A stretch of 38,889 nucleotides of DNA, from the NCBI GenBank assembly GCA_020025615.1, contig JAHHRT010000003.1:1-38889 (forward strand). Direction: 5' to 3'. Each line of letters opens with the position of its first letter. Within the stretch, counting starts at the first letter, position 1. This DNA comes from Oscillospiraceae bacterium. Lineage in GTDB: Bacteria > Bacillota > Clostridia > Oscillospirales > Oscillospiraceae. The translations under genes were made by a program, and so were the position numbers. A model generated the notes under the pieces. That model ran no database searches and was not told the origin of the DNA. It was given only the letters and a program-made list of their open reading frames with translations. Shown in pieces: positions 22,108 to 31,203 of the stretch.

Positions 22108-23475
22108 ATGCTTACCTATGAACTGAAAAAATCACCGGGGGTGCCCCTGTATGAAGCGCTCTATCGGTGCATCCGCCGGGACATTCTGGCAGGAACCCTG
22201 AAAGCCGGGGAGAAGCTGCCCTCCAAACGGGCCCTGGCCCAGAATCTGGAGGTCAGCAAAATCACCGTGGAGGCGGCCTATAACCAGCTTTTGGAGGAGG
22301 GCTATATCCGCTCCCAGGAAAAGGTCGGGTATTTTGTGGAGCAGGTGGAGCAGCCGCCGGTGCTCCACCTGCCAGCCAGACCCATGCAGCCCATTTCCCA
22401 GCCGGAGCTGACCGGCAGCCAGCACTTCCCGTTCTCCGTATGGAGCCGCCTTCAGCGGGAGGTGATGCTGGACTATGGGGAGCGGCTGCTGCTGCCCATG
22501 CCCAACCAGGGCATCCCGGAGCTGCGCTGTGCCATTGCCGGGCATCTGGCGGCTTTTCGGGGCATGGAGGTGGACCCGGGGAACATCCTCATCGGTGCAG
22601 GAACGGACTTTCTCTATAATCTGCTGATTCAGCTTTTGGGACGGGAGCCAATCTACGCCGTTGAGGACCCGGGATATGAGAAGATCCGCAAGATCTATGC
22701 CGCCGGCGGTGTCACCTGCATGGGGGCCCGGATGGACGACAAGGGGGTCCTGCCGGACTGCCTGGGAGAGGCCCGGGTGCTTCATATCTCCCCAACCCAC
22801 CACTTTCCCACGGGCATTGTCACGCCCCTCAGTCGGAGACAGGAGCTTCTGGACTGGGCCAGAAATCAGGACGGCTGGATCATCGAGGATGACTACGATT
22901 CGGAGTTCCGCTTCGATGCCCACCCAAAGCCTGCCATGCAGTCCCTGTGCGGCAGCCGGGTCATCTATATGAACTCCTTTTCCAAGAGCCTGGCCCCCTC
23001 CATTCGAATCAGTTATATGGTGCTGCCCCGTCAGCTTATGGAGAAGTTTCAGCGGGAGCTGGGCTTCTACAGCTGTACGGTGCCCAGCTTCGAGCAGTAT
23101 ACCCTGGCCCGGTTTTTGAGCCGGGGGTACTTTGAAAAGCACATCAATCGGATGCGGAAATTCTATAAAAACCGGAGAAATGCCCTGATTTCCCGCATTG
23201 AATCCTGGGAGTATGCGGATAAGCTCACCATTTTGGAGGAGGACGCAGGCCTGCATTTTCTCCTGCGGGTAGATACAGACCTTTCAGACCGGGCTTTGGG
23301 AAAGCTGCTCAGCGATGGGGGAATCCCCATCCGCTGTCTGACGGAATATTACCACGACCGCCAGGAGGAGGACCAGCACTGCCTGGTACTGAGCTATGCG
23401 GGCCTTGGCGAGGAAAGCGTGGACCGGGCCCTGGAGGTCCTGTCCGGGATTTTCCGGAACCCAAACCACAAATAA
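22108..23475 (+). CDS. MocR/PdxR-family transcriptional regulator
   Basis: A 455-residue fusion of a GntR-type winged helix (about 10-75: GVPLYEALYRCIRRDILAG, KLPSKRALAQNLEVSKITV) and a fold-type I aminotransferase domain (about 100-450). The PLP lysine lies in SFSKSLAPSIRISY, and the aspartate of DDYDSEFRFD is the usual PLP contact. Proteins of this kind sense PLP or amines and regulate adjacent genes; the target here is not known. The ATG at 22108, behind GGGGGAA, is preferred to an in-frame TTG at 22096. It follows thiN closely and is followed by a separately promoted gene. Confidence 0.9.
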   Translation: MLTYELKKSPGVPLYEALYRCIRRDILAGTLKAGEKLPSKRALAQNLEVSKITVEAAYNQLLEEGYIRSQEKVGYFVEQVEQPPVLHLPARPMQPISQPELTGSQHFPFSVWSRLQREVMLDYGERLLLPMPNQGIPELRCAIAGHLAAFRGMEVDPGNILIGAGTDFLYNLLIQLLGREPIYAVEDPGYEKIRKIYAAGGVTCMGARMDDKGVLPDCLGEARVLHISPTHHFPTGIVTPLSRRQELLDWARNQDGWIIEDDYDSEFRFDAHPKPAMQSLCGSRVIYMNSFSKSLAPSIRISYMVLPRQLMEKFQRELGFYSCTVPSFEQYTLARFLSRGYFEKHINRMRKFYKNRRNALISRIESWEYADKLTILEEDAGLHFLLRVDTDLSDRALGKLLSDGGIPIRCLTEYYHDRQEEDQHCLVLSYAGLGEESVDRALEVLSGIFRNPNHK

Positions 23476-23476
23476 C

Positions 23477-23505
23477 TTGCCTTTTATCCTGTCGGAATAT
23501 ATAAT
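23477..23505 (+). promoter_or_regulatory. Promoter of the ADP-ribosylglycohydrolase-like gene
   Basis: TTGCCT, a 17-base spacer and a perfect TATAAT. It begins immediately after the MocR stop codon (23473-23475). Predicted transcription start is about 23512. Confidence 0.7.
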
Positions 23506-23538
23506 AAAATGGAGTATTATGTAAAGGAGGGGGATTCT

Positions 23539-24633
23539 ATGGGACAACACGCCTATCGCGGCTGTCTTCTGGGTCTGGCTGTGGGAGATGCCATGGGCTA
23601 TACGGTGGACAGCCGCAGCTGGTCGGAAATTCAGGAGGACTACGGTCCCAATGGACTGCTGGGCTATGACCTGGTCAACGGCTATGCGGAGATCACCTCC
23701 TATACACAGCTGGCGGCCTTTACCTGCAACGGCCTGCTCCTGGGACTTACCCGGGGGCAGATGACAGGAAAAATGGCTCCGTTTATCAAGTATATCGGAC
23801 TTTCCAGCCGGGAATGGGCCGCGTCTCAGCGTCCCTGGGGCCGCCCGGAACAGAGCTTTTGCTGGCTTTTGCAGCAGCAGGAGCTGTGCCGCCGCCACTG
23901 CATGGACACCCGGATGCTGGATACCCTGAGCCGGAAGCGGCTGGGAACTCCCGAGGAACCCACCAATTCCTTTGACGGCCCCGGCGGTCTCACCAGCGCC
24001 ATCGGCGTGGGCCTGTTTTTCCACCCGGACCGGACGGACCAGATGGAGATTGACCGCCTGGGTGCAGAGGCGGTGGCCCTGACCCACGGAAATCCCGAGG
24101 CATTTCTCACCGGCGCGGTTCTGAGCCATCTGGTGAGCCGATTGGCAAAGAATCCCAGAGCAGACCTCAAGCGGCTGATTCAGGAGGCTATGGAAGCCCT
24201 GCGGGCCCAGTTCGGTCATCAGTACAGCCAGGCCTATGAGGTGTGCAATCTCTTAAAAATGACCATTTCTCTGTCAAACGGCCTGTATCACGACCATGCG
24301 GACGTGATGGAAAAGCTCCACTGCGAGACGGCTTCTCAGGCCCTGGCAGGGGCACTCTATGCCTGCCTGGTGGGCGGAGACGATTTCGACAGTGCTATGA
24401 TTATCGCCGTCAACCACTCGGGCCGCAGTGCCGCAGTGGGTGCCATTGTGGGCGCCATCCTGGGAATCCGGCTGGGAGCCAAGGCGCTGCCCGAGTTCTA
24501 TATCGAGTGCCTGGAACCGGCGGAGGCCCTGGTGGAGCTGGCAGATGACCTCTATCACGGCTGTCCCATGGAGATGGGCAACAAGCTGTTCGATTTGGAC
24601 TGGGACCGGAAGTATCTCCACGGCGGCAGATGA
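23539..24633 (+). CDS. ADP-ribosylglycohydrolase-fold protein, metal site lost
   Basis: A 364-residue member of the ADP-ribosylglycohydrolase superfamily. It keeps the N-terminal RGCLLGLAVGDAMG (7-20) and the glycine-rich helix GAIVGAILGIRLGAKALP near the C terminus. The two metal-binding elements are altered. The usual TDDTQ is TSYTQ (53-57). The usual AVNH.GDSDSTG is AVNHSGRSAAVG (290-301). All aspartates that bind the two Mg2+ are gone, so it is probably not an active hydrolase. The ATG at 23539 is chosen because AAGGAGG is nine bases upstream; an in-frame ATG at 23509 lies at the transcription start. It sits between a MocR regulator and pdaA; no partner is obvious. Confidence 0.82.
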   Translation: MGQHAYRGCLLGLAVGDAMGYTVDSRSWSEIQEDYGPNGLLGYDLVNGYAEITSYTQLAAFTCNGLLLGLTRGQMTGKMAPFIKYIGLSSREWAASQRPWGRPEQSFCWLLQQQELCRRHCMDTRMLDTLSRKRLGTPEEPTNSFDGPGGLTSAIGVGLFFHPDRTDQMEIDRLGAEAVALTHGNPEAFLTGAVLSHLVSRLAKNPRADLKRLIQEAMEALRAQFGHQYSQAYEVCNLLKMTISLSNGLYHDHADVMEKLHCETASQALAGALYACLVGGDDFDSAMIIAVNHSGRSAAVGAIVGAILGIRLGAKALPEFYIECLEPAEALVELADDLYHGCPMEMGNKLFDLDWDRKYLHGGR

Positions 24634-24686
24634 CAAACCAGCGTTGCAGCTCATAGCGGCTGAAAGTTTGGCGGAAAGCCCCCAAG

Positions 24687-24754
24687 GGGGATTTCGACAG
24701 TCTTAACAGACATAATCCCCTCTCTGGGACATAGATTGTCCACAGGGAGGGGAT
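24687..24754 (+). promoter_or_regulatory. Two competing hairpins over the pdaA ribosome binding site
   Basis: Hairpin A: GGGGATT (24687-24693) with AATCCCC (24714-24720), enclosing a GTCT/AGAC stem. Hairpin B: 24715-24731 with 24737-24754, about 17 pairs with one bulged A and a TAGAT loop; its 3' arm contains the whole ribosome binding site GGGAGGGGA of pdaA. The strand ATCCCC is used by both, so they exclude each other. TCTTTT follows hairpin B, so it could also act as a terminator for the upstream gene. No known riboswitch class was recognised. Confidence 0.5.
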
Positions 24755-24759
24755 CTTTT

Positions 24760-25545
24760 ATGAAGAAACGGGAGTTTTGGATTCTGGCGGCGGTGCTGGC
24801 CATTGCCGTCGCCATGGGGTTTGGCATTTATTGGGGACGGAGTATTCCCACCGGGTCCTGGGGCCTGAGCTTTCAGCAGGAGGGGGCGGCCCCCATTGCC
24901 AACGCCACCCAGGAGAAGCTGATGCCATTGGATGCGGCCTATCTGGGAAATCCGGAGGAGAAGGTGCTCTATCTCACCTTTGACGCCGGGTATGAAAACG
25001 GCAACACGGGAAAAATCCTGGATGCCCTGAAAAAGCACAATGCCAAGGGGGCCTTTTTTCTGGTGGGCAACTTCGTGGAGAAGAACGGAGACCTGGTTCG
25101 GCGGATGGCCCAAGAGGGGCATATCGTGGGAAACCACACCATGCACCACTATGACATGAGTAAAATCGGGGACCCGGAGACCTTTCGGAAGGAATTGCAG
25201 GGGATTGAGGACCTATATCGGGAGGCGACCGGGCAGGAGCTTTCCAAATACTACCGCCCGCCACAGGGAATCTACAGTGAGGAAAATCTGAAAATGGCCC
25301 AGGATTTGGGATATCGCACGGTGTTTTGGAGCCTTGCCTACGTGGACTGGAACCAGGACAAACAGCCCACCCATGAGATGGCCTTCCAGAAGCTTCTGCC
25401 CCGGACCCATAACGGGGCGGTGGTGCTGCTGCACCTGACCTCCAAAACCAATGCGGAGATTCTGGATGAGCTGCTCACCAAGTGGGAGGAAATGGGCTAC
25501 CGCTTCGGCACCATCGATGAGCTGTTTGAGGACTACAAGGGATAA
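24760..25545 (+). CDS. pdaA: PdaA-type polysaccharide deacetylase
   Basis: A 261-residue secreted or membrane-anchored NodB-fold deacetylase. A signal anchor spans about 6-24. The catalytic block is LYLTFDAGYENG (70-81) with Asp75, and the metal histidines are His126 and His130 in GNHTMHH. Strings such as YYRPPQGIYSEENL and VFWSLAYVDWNQD closely recall B. subtilis PdaA from memory. PdaA makes muramic delta-lactam in spore cortex, so this gene suggests sporulation capacity. The ATG at 24760 is set by GGGAGGGGA seven bases upstream; that site is buried in a long hairpin. A bidirectional terminator follows. Confidence 0.9.
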   Translation: MKKREFWILAAVLAIAVAMGFGIYWGRSIPTGSWGLSFQQEGAAPIANATQEKLMPLDAAYLGNPEEKVLYLTFDAGYENGNTGKILDALKKHNAKGAFFLVGNFVEKNGDLVRRMAQEGHIVGNHTMHHYDMSKIGDPETFRKELQGIEDLYREATGQELSKYYRPPQGIYSEENLKMAQDLGYRTVFWSLAYVDWNQDKQPTHEMAFQKLLPRTHNGAVVLLHLTSKTNAEILDELLTKWEEMGYRFGTIDELFEDYKG

Positions 25546-25562
25546 TCGTTATCAGAAATGGA

Positions 25563-25600
25563 AAAATCCCCGGCATTTCTTTGAAAATGCCGGGGATTTT
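25563..25600. terminator. Bidirectional terminator between pdaA and hemW
   Basis: AAAATCCCCGGCATTT and AAATGCCGGGGATTTT form a 16-bp stem with a short CTTTGA loop, between two convergent genes. It ends six bases before the hemW stop. Confidence 0.88.
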
Positions 25601-25605
25601 GTGGG

Positions 25606-26796
25606 TTATAACCGCTTGAGAGGACGGGATTCGTCCTGCGCGATGAGAAGATCGGTGATGATGGAGTTGGAGATCAGGAAGCCCTTGGCGGTGAGACGCC
25701 AGCGGCCTTCTTCGTTCCGGGCGGTGTAGACACCCCGATGCTTCTTGAGAATGTCCTCAATGGGGTCAAAGGACAGCAGGAACATCTTTTCGTATTCCTC
25801 GGCGCTGATGCCGGTGCTGGTGCGCAGACGGAGCATCAGATACTCGCCGGCACGCTCCCGCAGGGGGATTTCCTGTACGTCTTCCATGACCTCGCCGTTT
25901 CCGCGGATGCCGTCGATGTAGGCCTGGACGTTTCGCACCAGGGTGAACCGCTTTCCGGCAAAGTCAGAGCTGGCGCTGGGGCCGAAGCCCAGATACTCGC
26001 CGCCGGTCCAGTATTTCATATTGTGGCGGGAGTACATACCCTTGCGGCAGAAGTTGGAGATTTCGTACTGCCGGAAGCCCCGCTCGCTGAGAGCTTCCAC
26101 GGCGGCAAGGTACATATCGGCCTGGTCGTCGTCGCTGGGCAGGTTGGCAAGGTCCCGGTACTCATAGAGGGGGGTGCCCTCCTCCACCTTGAGACCGTAG
26201 CAGCTGATGTGCTCCGGGTTCAGGCGCAGAACATTTTCCAGAGTCTCCTGCCAGTCCCGCAGGGTCTGACCGGGAAGACCGTAGATGAGGTCAATGGAGG
26301 TGTTGCGGTAGCCCGCCTTGCGAATCCGCTGGAAGGCGGTCACGGCCTGGGCATAGGTGTGGGGACGGCCGATTTTTTTCAGGATCTCGTCGTTGTCGCA
26401 CTGGACACCCAGACTGACCCGGTTGAAGCCCTCGGCCCGGAGCCGATGGAGCAGCTTATCGGAAACAGAGTCCGGGTTTGCCTCGAAGGTAATCTCGGCG
26501 TTGTTGTCCACATCGAAGTTCCGGCGGATGGTGGTGAGAATGGTAGCCATACCGTCTGCACCGAAGAAGCTGGGGGTGCCGCCGCCAAAGTAGATGGTAT
26601 CCACCTTGTAGCCGGGGGCCAGGGAGCCGGCCTCCTTGATATGGGCACAGATGGCATCCAGATAACCGTCGATGATTTTATCATCCTTGGTGGTAAGAGA
26701 GTAGAAATCGCAGTACTGACACTTGCTGCGGCAGAAGGGAACATGGACATAGATGCCAAGCGGTGTCTTGTTGGTTCTGCGGGTTAAAATCGCCAT
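25606..26796 (-). CDS. hemW: Radical SAM heme chaperone HemW
   Basis: A 396-residue HemW (long misannotated as an oxygen-independent coproporphyrinogen oxidase). The radical SAM motif is FCRSKCQYCDF with Cys22, Cys26 and Cys29. GGGTPS at about 73-78 binds SAM, and FEANPDSV is the usual next motif. The HNxxYW heme-binding motif is present as HNMKYW. The C-terminal HemW domain runs to the end. The start follows AAAGGAG. It lies 61 bases after lepA on the same strand, the arrangement usual in Firmicutes; hrcA and grpE do not follow. Confidence 0.94.
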   Translation of the reverse strand: MAILTRRTNKTPLGIYVHVPFCRSKCQYCDFYSLTTKDDKIIDGYLDAICAHIKEAGSLAPGYKVDTIYFGGGTPSFFGADGMATILTTIRRNFDVDNNAEITFEANPDSVSDKLLHRLRAEGFNRVSLGVQCDNDEILKKIGRPHTYAQAVTAFQRIRKAGYRNTSIDLIYGLPGQTLRDWQETLENVLRLNPEHISCYGLKVEEGTPLYEYRDLANLPSDDDQADMYLAAVEALSERGFRQYEISNFCRKGMYSRHNMKYWTGGEYLGFGPSASSDFAGKRFTLVRNVQAYIDGIRGNGEVMEDVQEIPLRERAGEYLMLRLRTSTGISAEEYEKMFLLSFDPIEDILKKHRGVYTARNEEGRWRLTAKGFLISNSIITDLLIAQDESRPLKRL

Positions 26797-26857
26797 GAAA
26801 CTGGCTCCTTTCCTGGGTAGTTAGGGAAGAAGCAGGCTTCTTCCCGTGAAAATCAGA

Positions 26858-28666
<1,809 letters not shown>

Positions 28667-28740
28667 ATCGGATTCTCCTCACTGGGTACAATCATTGGGG
28701 GAGGATGCCCATTCACAGGGCATAATCACTCATTTTCCCA

Positions 28741-28769
28741 ATTATACCGAATTTTTTCGGAAAAGTAAA
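28741..28769 (-). promoter_or_regulatory. Promoter of lepA-hemW
   Basis: Minus-strand TTTACT (28769-28764), a 17-base spacer and a perfect TATAAT (28746-28741). The leader is about 65 bases. Confidence 0.7.
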
Positions 28770-28863
28770 CCGTATGTTTTGATTATTTTTGGGAAAAACT
28801 TATGCTATCGCCGAAAAAATTGACGAAATCCGGGAGTTTTCAAAAACTTCACAAAAAATACTC

Positions 28864-28892
28864 TTGTCAAAATCCTGAAATCGAGGTATAGT
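28864..28892 (+). promoter_or_regulatory. Promoter of rpoD
   Basis: TTGTCA, a 17-base spacer and TATAGT. The leader is about 60 bases. It is divergent from the lepA promoter; the roughly 95 bases between the two are AT-rich and hold nothing else I recognise. Confidence 0.7.
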
Positions 28893-28956
28893 CTAACGGA
28901 ATGATGGAAATTTACCGTTATCTATTGTGAGACGAGAGAAAGAGGGGGAATCTTAT

Positions 28957-30075
28957 ATGAGTACACCGAAGAAGAATTCCAAAGAGAATGTGGAAGATGT
29001 TCAGACCGCTCTGCAGAACCTGATCGCCCAGGGCAAGAAGGACGGCGTCCTCCGTGCCAGCGACCTCAATGCGCTGCTGGAAAAGATGGTCCTGACACCT
29101 GAGAAGATCGAGGAAATCTACGACCGCTTCGAGGCGATGAACATCCAGCTCATTACCAATGAACTGGACCTGGATGTGGACGTAGACATGGAAGGGGACC
29201 TGGAAGAAGAGGACCTGGTGGACCCGGTTGACCTGGCAGCTGAATACAGCCTGGACGACCCCGTCCGGATGTACCTCAAGGAGATCGGTCAGGTTCGTCT
29301 GCTGTCTGCCGAGGAGGAAGTGGAGCTTGCAAAGCGTGTTTCCGAGGGCGACCAGGAGGCAAAGAACAAGCTGACTGAGGCAAACCTCCGTCTGGTGGTC
29401 TCCATTGCTAAGAAGTATTCCGGCCGCGGCCTGCACATCCTGGATCTGATTCAGGAAGGCAACACCGGCCTCATTCGCGCAGTTGATAAGTTCGACTGGA
29501 CAAAGGGAAACAAATTCTCTACATATGCCACCTGGTGGATTCGGCAGGCCATTACCCGTGCCATTGCCGACCAGGCCCGGACCATCCGGGTGCCTGTGCA
29601 TATGGTAGAGGTCATCAATAAGGTTACCCGCTGCAACCGGAAGCTGGTCCAGGAGCTGGGCCGGGAGCCCACTCTGGAAGAGGTGGCAGCAGAGCTGGAC
29701 CTTCCCATGGAGAAGATCATCGAGGCCAACCGCACCGCTGCGGATACCCTGAGCCTGGATACCCCTGTGGGCGATGAAGAGGATACCTCCATCGGCTCCT
29801 TCGTGGAGGACGAGCGCACCCCCGGTCCCGCTGACGCTACCTCAAACGCCATGCTGGCAGAGGCCCTGAAGGAGATTCTGGACACCCTCACCGAGCGGGA
29901 AGCCGATGTGCTCAAGATGCGTTTCGGTATGTACGACGGTCGGACCCACACCCTGGAAGAGGTGGGCCAGATCTTCGGCGTTACCCGTGAGAGAATCCGT
30001 CAGATTGAAAATAAGGCCATCCGTAAGCTGCGTCATCCCAGCCGGGCCAAGAAAATCCGCGATTTCTACTGCTAA
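28957..30075 (+). CDS. rpoD: Primary sigma factor RpoD (SigA)
   Basis: A 372-residue housekeeping sigma-70 factor. An N-terminal region 1.1-like part runs to about 75, followed by an acidic linker. Region 1.2 is DDPVRMYLKEIGQVRLLS. Region 2 has the core-binding and -10-recognition strings NKFSTYATWWIRQAITRAI. Region 3 follows. Region 4.2 has VTRERIRQIENKAIRKLRHP. The ATG at 28957 follows AGAGGGGGAA; the frame extends ten codons upstream to a GTG without support. dnaG, the usual upstream neighbour, is absent; the gene has its own promoter and terminator. Confidence 0.97.
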   Translation: MSTPKKNSKENVEDVQTALQNLIAQGKKDGVLRASDLNALLEKMVLTPEKIEEIYDRFEAMNIQLITNELDLDVDVDMEGDLEEEDLVDPVDLAAEYSLDDPVRMYLKEIGQVRLLSAEEEVELAKRVSEGDQEAKNKLTEANLRLVVSIAKKYSGRGLHILDLIQEGNTGLIRAVDKFDWTKGNKFSTYATWWIRQAITRAIADQARTIRVPVHMVEVINKVTRCNRKLVQELGREPTLEEVAAELDLPMEKIIEANRTAADTLSLDTPVGDEEDTSIGSFVEDERTPGPADATSNAMLAEALKEILDTLTEREADVLKMRFGMYDGRTHTLEEVGQIFGVTRERIRQIENKAIRKLRHPSRAKKIRDFYC

Positions 30076-30089
30076 TTACAACAGAAAAG

Positions 30090-30127
30090 GCCTGCCGCAG
30101 AATTCCGATTCTGCGGCAGGCTTTTTT
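30090..30127. terminator. Terminator of rpoD, probably bidirectional
   Basis: GCCTGCCGCAGAAT and ATTCTGCGGCAGGC form a 14-bp stem with a TCCG loop and then six T. AAAAGG precedes it. Its end overlaps the stop codon of the convergent patatin gene, so it probably serves both. Confidence 0.9.
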
Positions 30128-30971
30128 AATTGGCAGACAGAAATGCTTTGATTTTTTCGCCGTCTCCGTAGCCCTTGCGGTAGAGGGTATCCAGAAGTGC
30201 CGGGTCCCGGGTGAGGGTGGTGACACCGCAGGTGTCATCCGGGGCCACAATCAGGGCCTTTCCTCTCTGGACGTATTTCTGGGCCAGGGCCACACCTTCG
30301 TTATACCGCTGGGCGTGCAGATGCAGGCCCTCTGCGGCCTCCGGGTAGTGGCGGCGGAGAATATGGGCCAGCTTGTCATCCTGTTCCGGGGTGCGAATCA
30401 GGTTTTCCGGCTTGGTCAGCAGCAGAATCACCTTGTCACAGCCCAGGGCGAAGGCTTTCTCCACGGGCACCGGGTCACTGAGGGCACCGTCGAAATAGGG
30501 CTGACCGTTCACCGAATAGGGGTGGCAGACCACGGGAATGGCACAGGAGGCCTTCATCACATCGTAGTCATCCTGGGTGATATCGGACTTTTTGAAATAT
30601 CGAGGGGTTCCGGTGTCCGCATGGGTGGCGACCACATAGAAATCCATGGAACTGCTTTGAAAAGCGTTGTAGTCCAGGGGGTATTCTCCGTCGGAGTTGC
30701 TGAGGGTGCTGTAGGCGTAGTCCAGGTCAATAAAGGTCCGTTTGGTAATAAAGTTTTTGGCTCCGGCGTACTCCTTCCGATGACCGTATTCGGTGTAGAA
30801 GCGGTAGTTTCGCCGGACCTGCCCTGCGGCATAGGAGATGAGGTTTGCACTTCCGGCGGAGACCCCGATTCCCAGGTCGAAGGGGATGCGCTCGTCCATG
30901 CAGTAGTCCAGCACACCTGCGGCGTAGATTCCCCGATAGCCGCCGCCCACATCCACAATCCCGATTTTCAT
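30126..30971 (-). CDS. Patatin-like phospholipase family protein
   Basis: A 281-residue cytosolic patatin-fold acyl hydrolase. The oxyanion loop is GGGYRGIYAAGVLD (9-22), the nucleophile elbow GVSAGS (36-41, Ser39), and the catalytic aspartate lies in FDGALSDPVP. No signal peptide is present. The C-terminal half matches the YjjU/RssA-like bacterial group in layout. Substrate is not predictable beyond acyl esters of lipids. The start follows AAGGAAA. It diverges from oleate hydratase; the 232-base gap between them must hold both promoters, of which only weak candidates (TATACA on minus, TAGAAT on plus) are seen. Confidence 0.88.
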   Translation of the reverse strand: MKIGIVDVGGGYRGIYAAGVLDYCMDERIPFDLGIGVSAGSANLISYAAGQVRRNYRFYTEYGHRKEYAGAKNFITKRTFIDLDYAYSTLSNSDGEYPLDYNAFQSSSMDFYVVATHADTGTPRYFKKSDITQDDYDVMKASCAIPVVCHPYSVNGQPYFDGALSDPVPVEKAFALGCDKVILLLTKPENLIRTPEQDDKLAHILRRHYPEAAEGLHLHAQRYNEGVALAQKYVQRGKALIVAPDDTCGVTTLTRDPALLDTLYRKGYGDGEKIKAFLSAN

Positions 30972-31203
30972 AGCAGTCGTTTCCTTCTTTCATCATGCTG
31001 TATAGTAGGAGCATAAGCCAAGGCCAGTTCCCTTCGCAATGGACAGTTTTCCCAGGATGCCCAAAAACAAGACATTGGTACAGAATTTTCCTGCGCCGGA
31101 TAGAAAAAATTCCCCAAGCGGTCAGAGAGCCGACGGTTATCCGCTTTTTTAGAAGGTTTCTTGTAGTAGAATGAAGCCATCTAAACCAAGGAGGAAAGAA
31201 ACC

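Noticed and set aside
30972..31203. TetR operator between patatin and oleate hydratase genes
   Set aside because: No inverted repeat of convincing length and symmetry was found, so control by the local TetR remains a guess.
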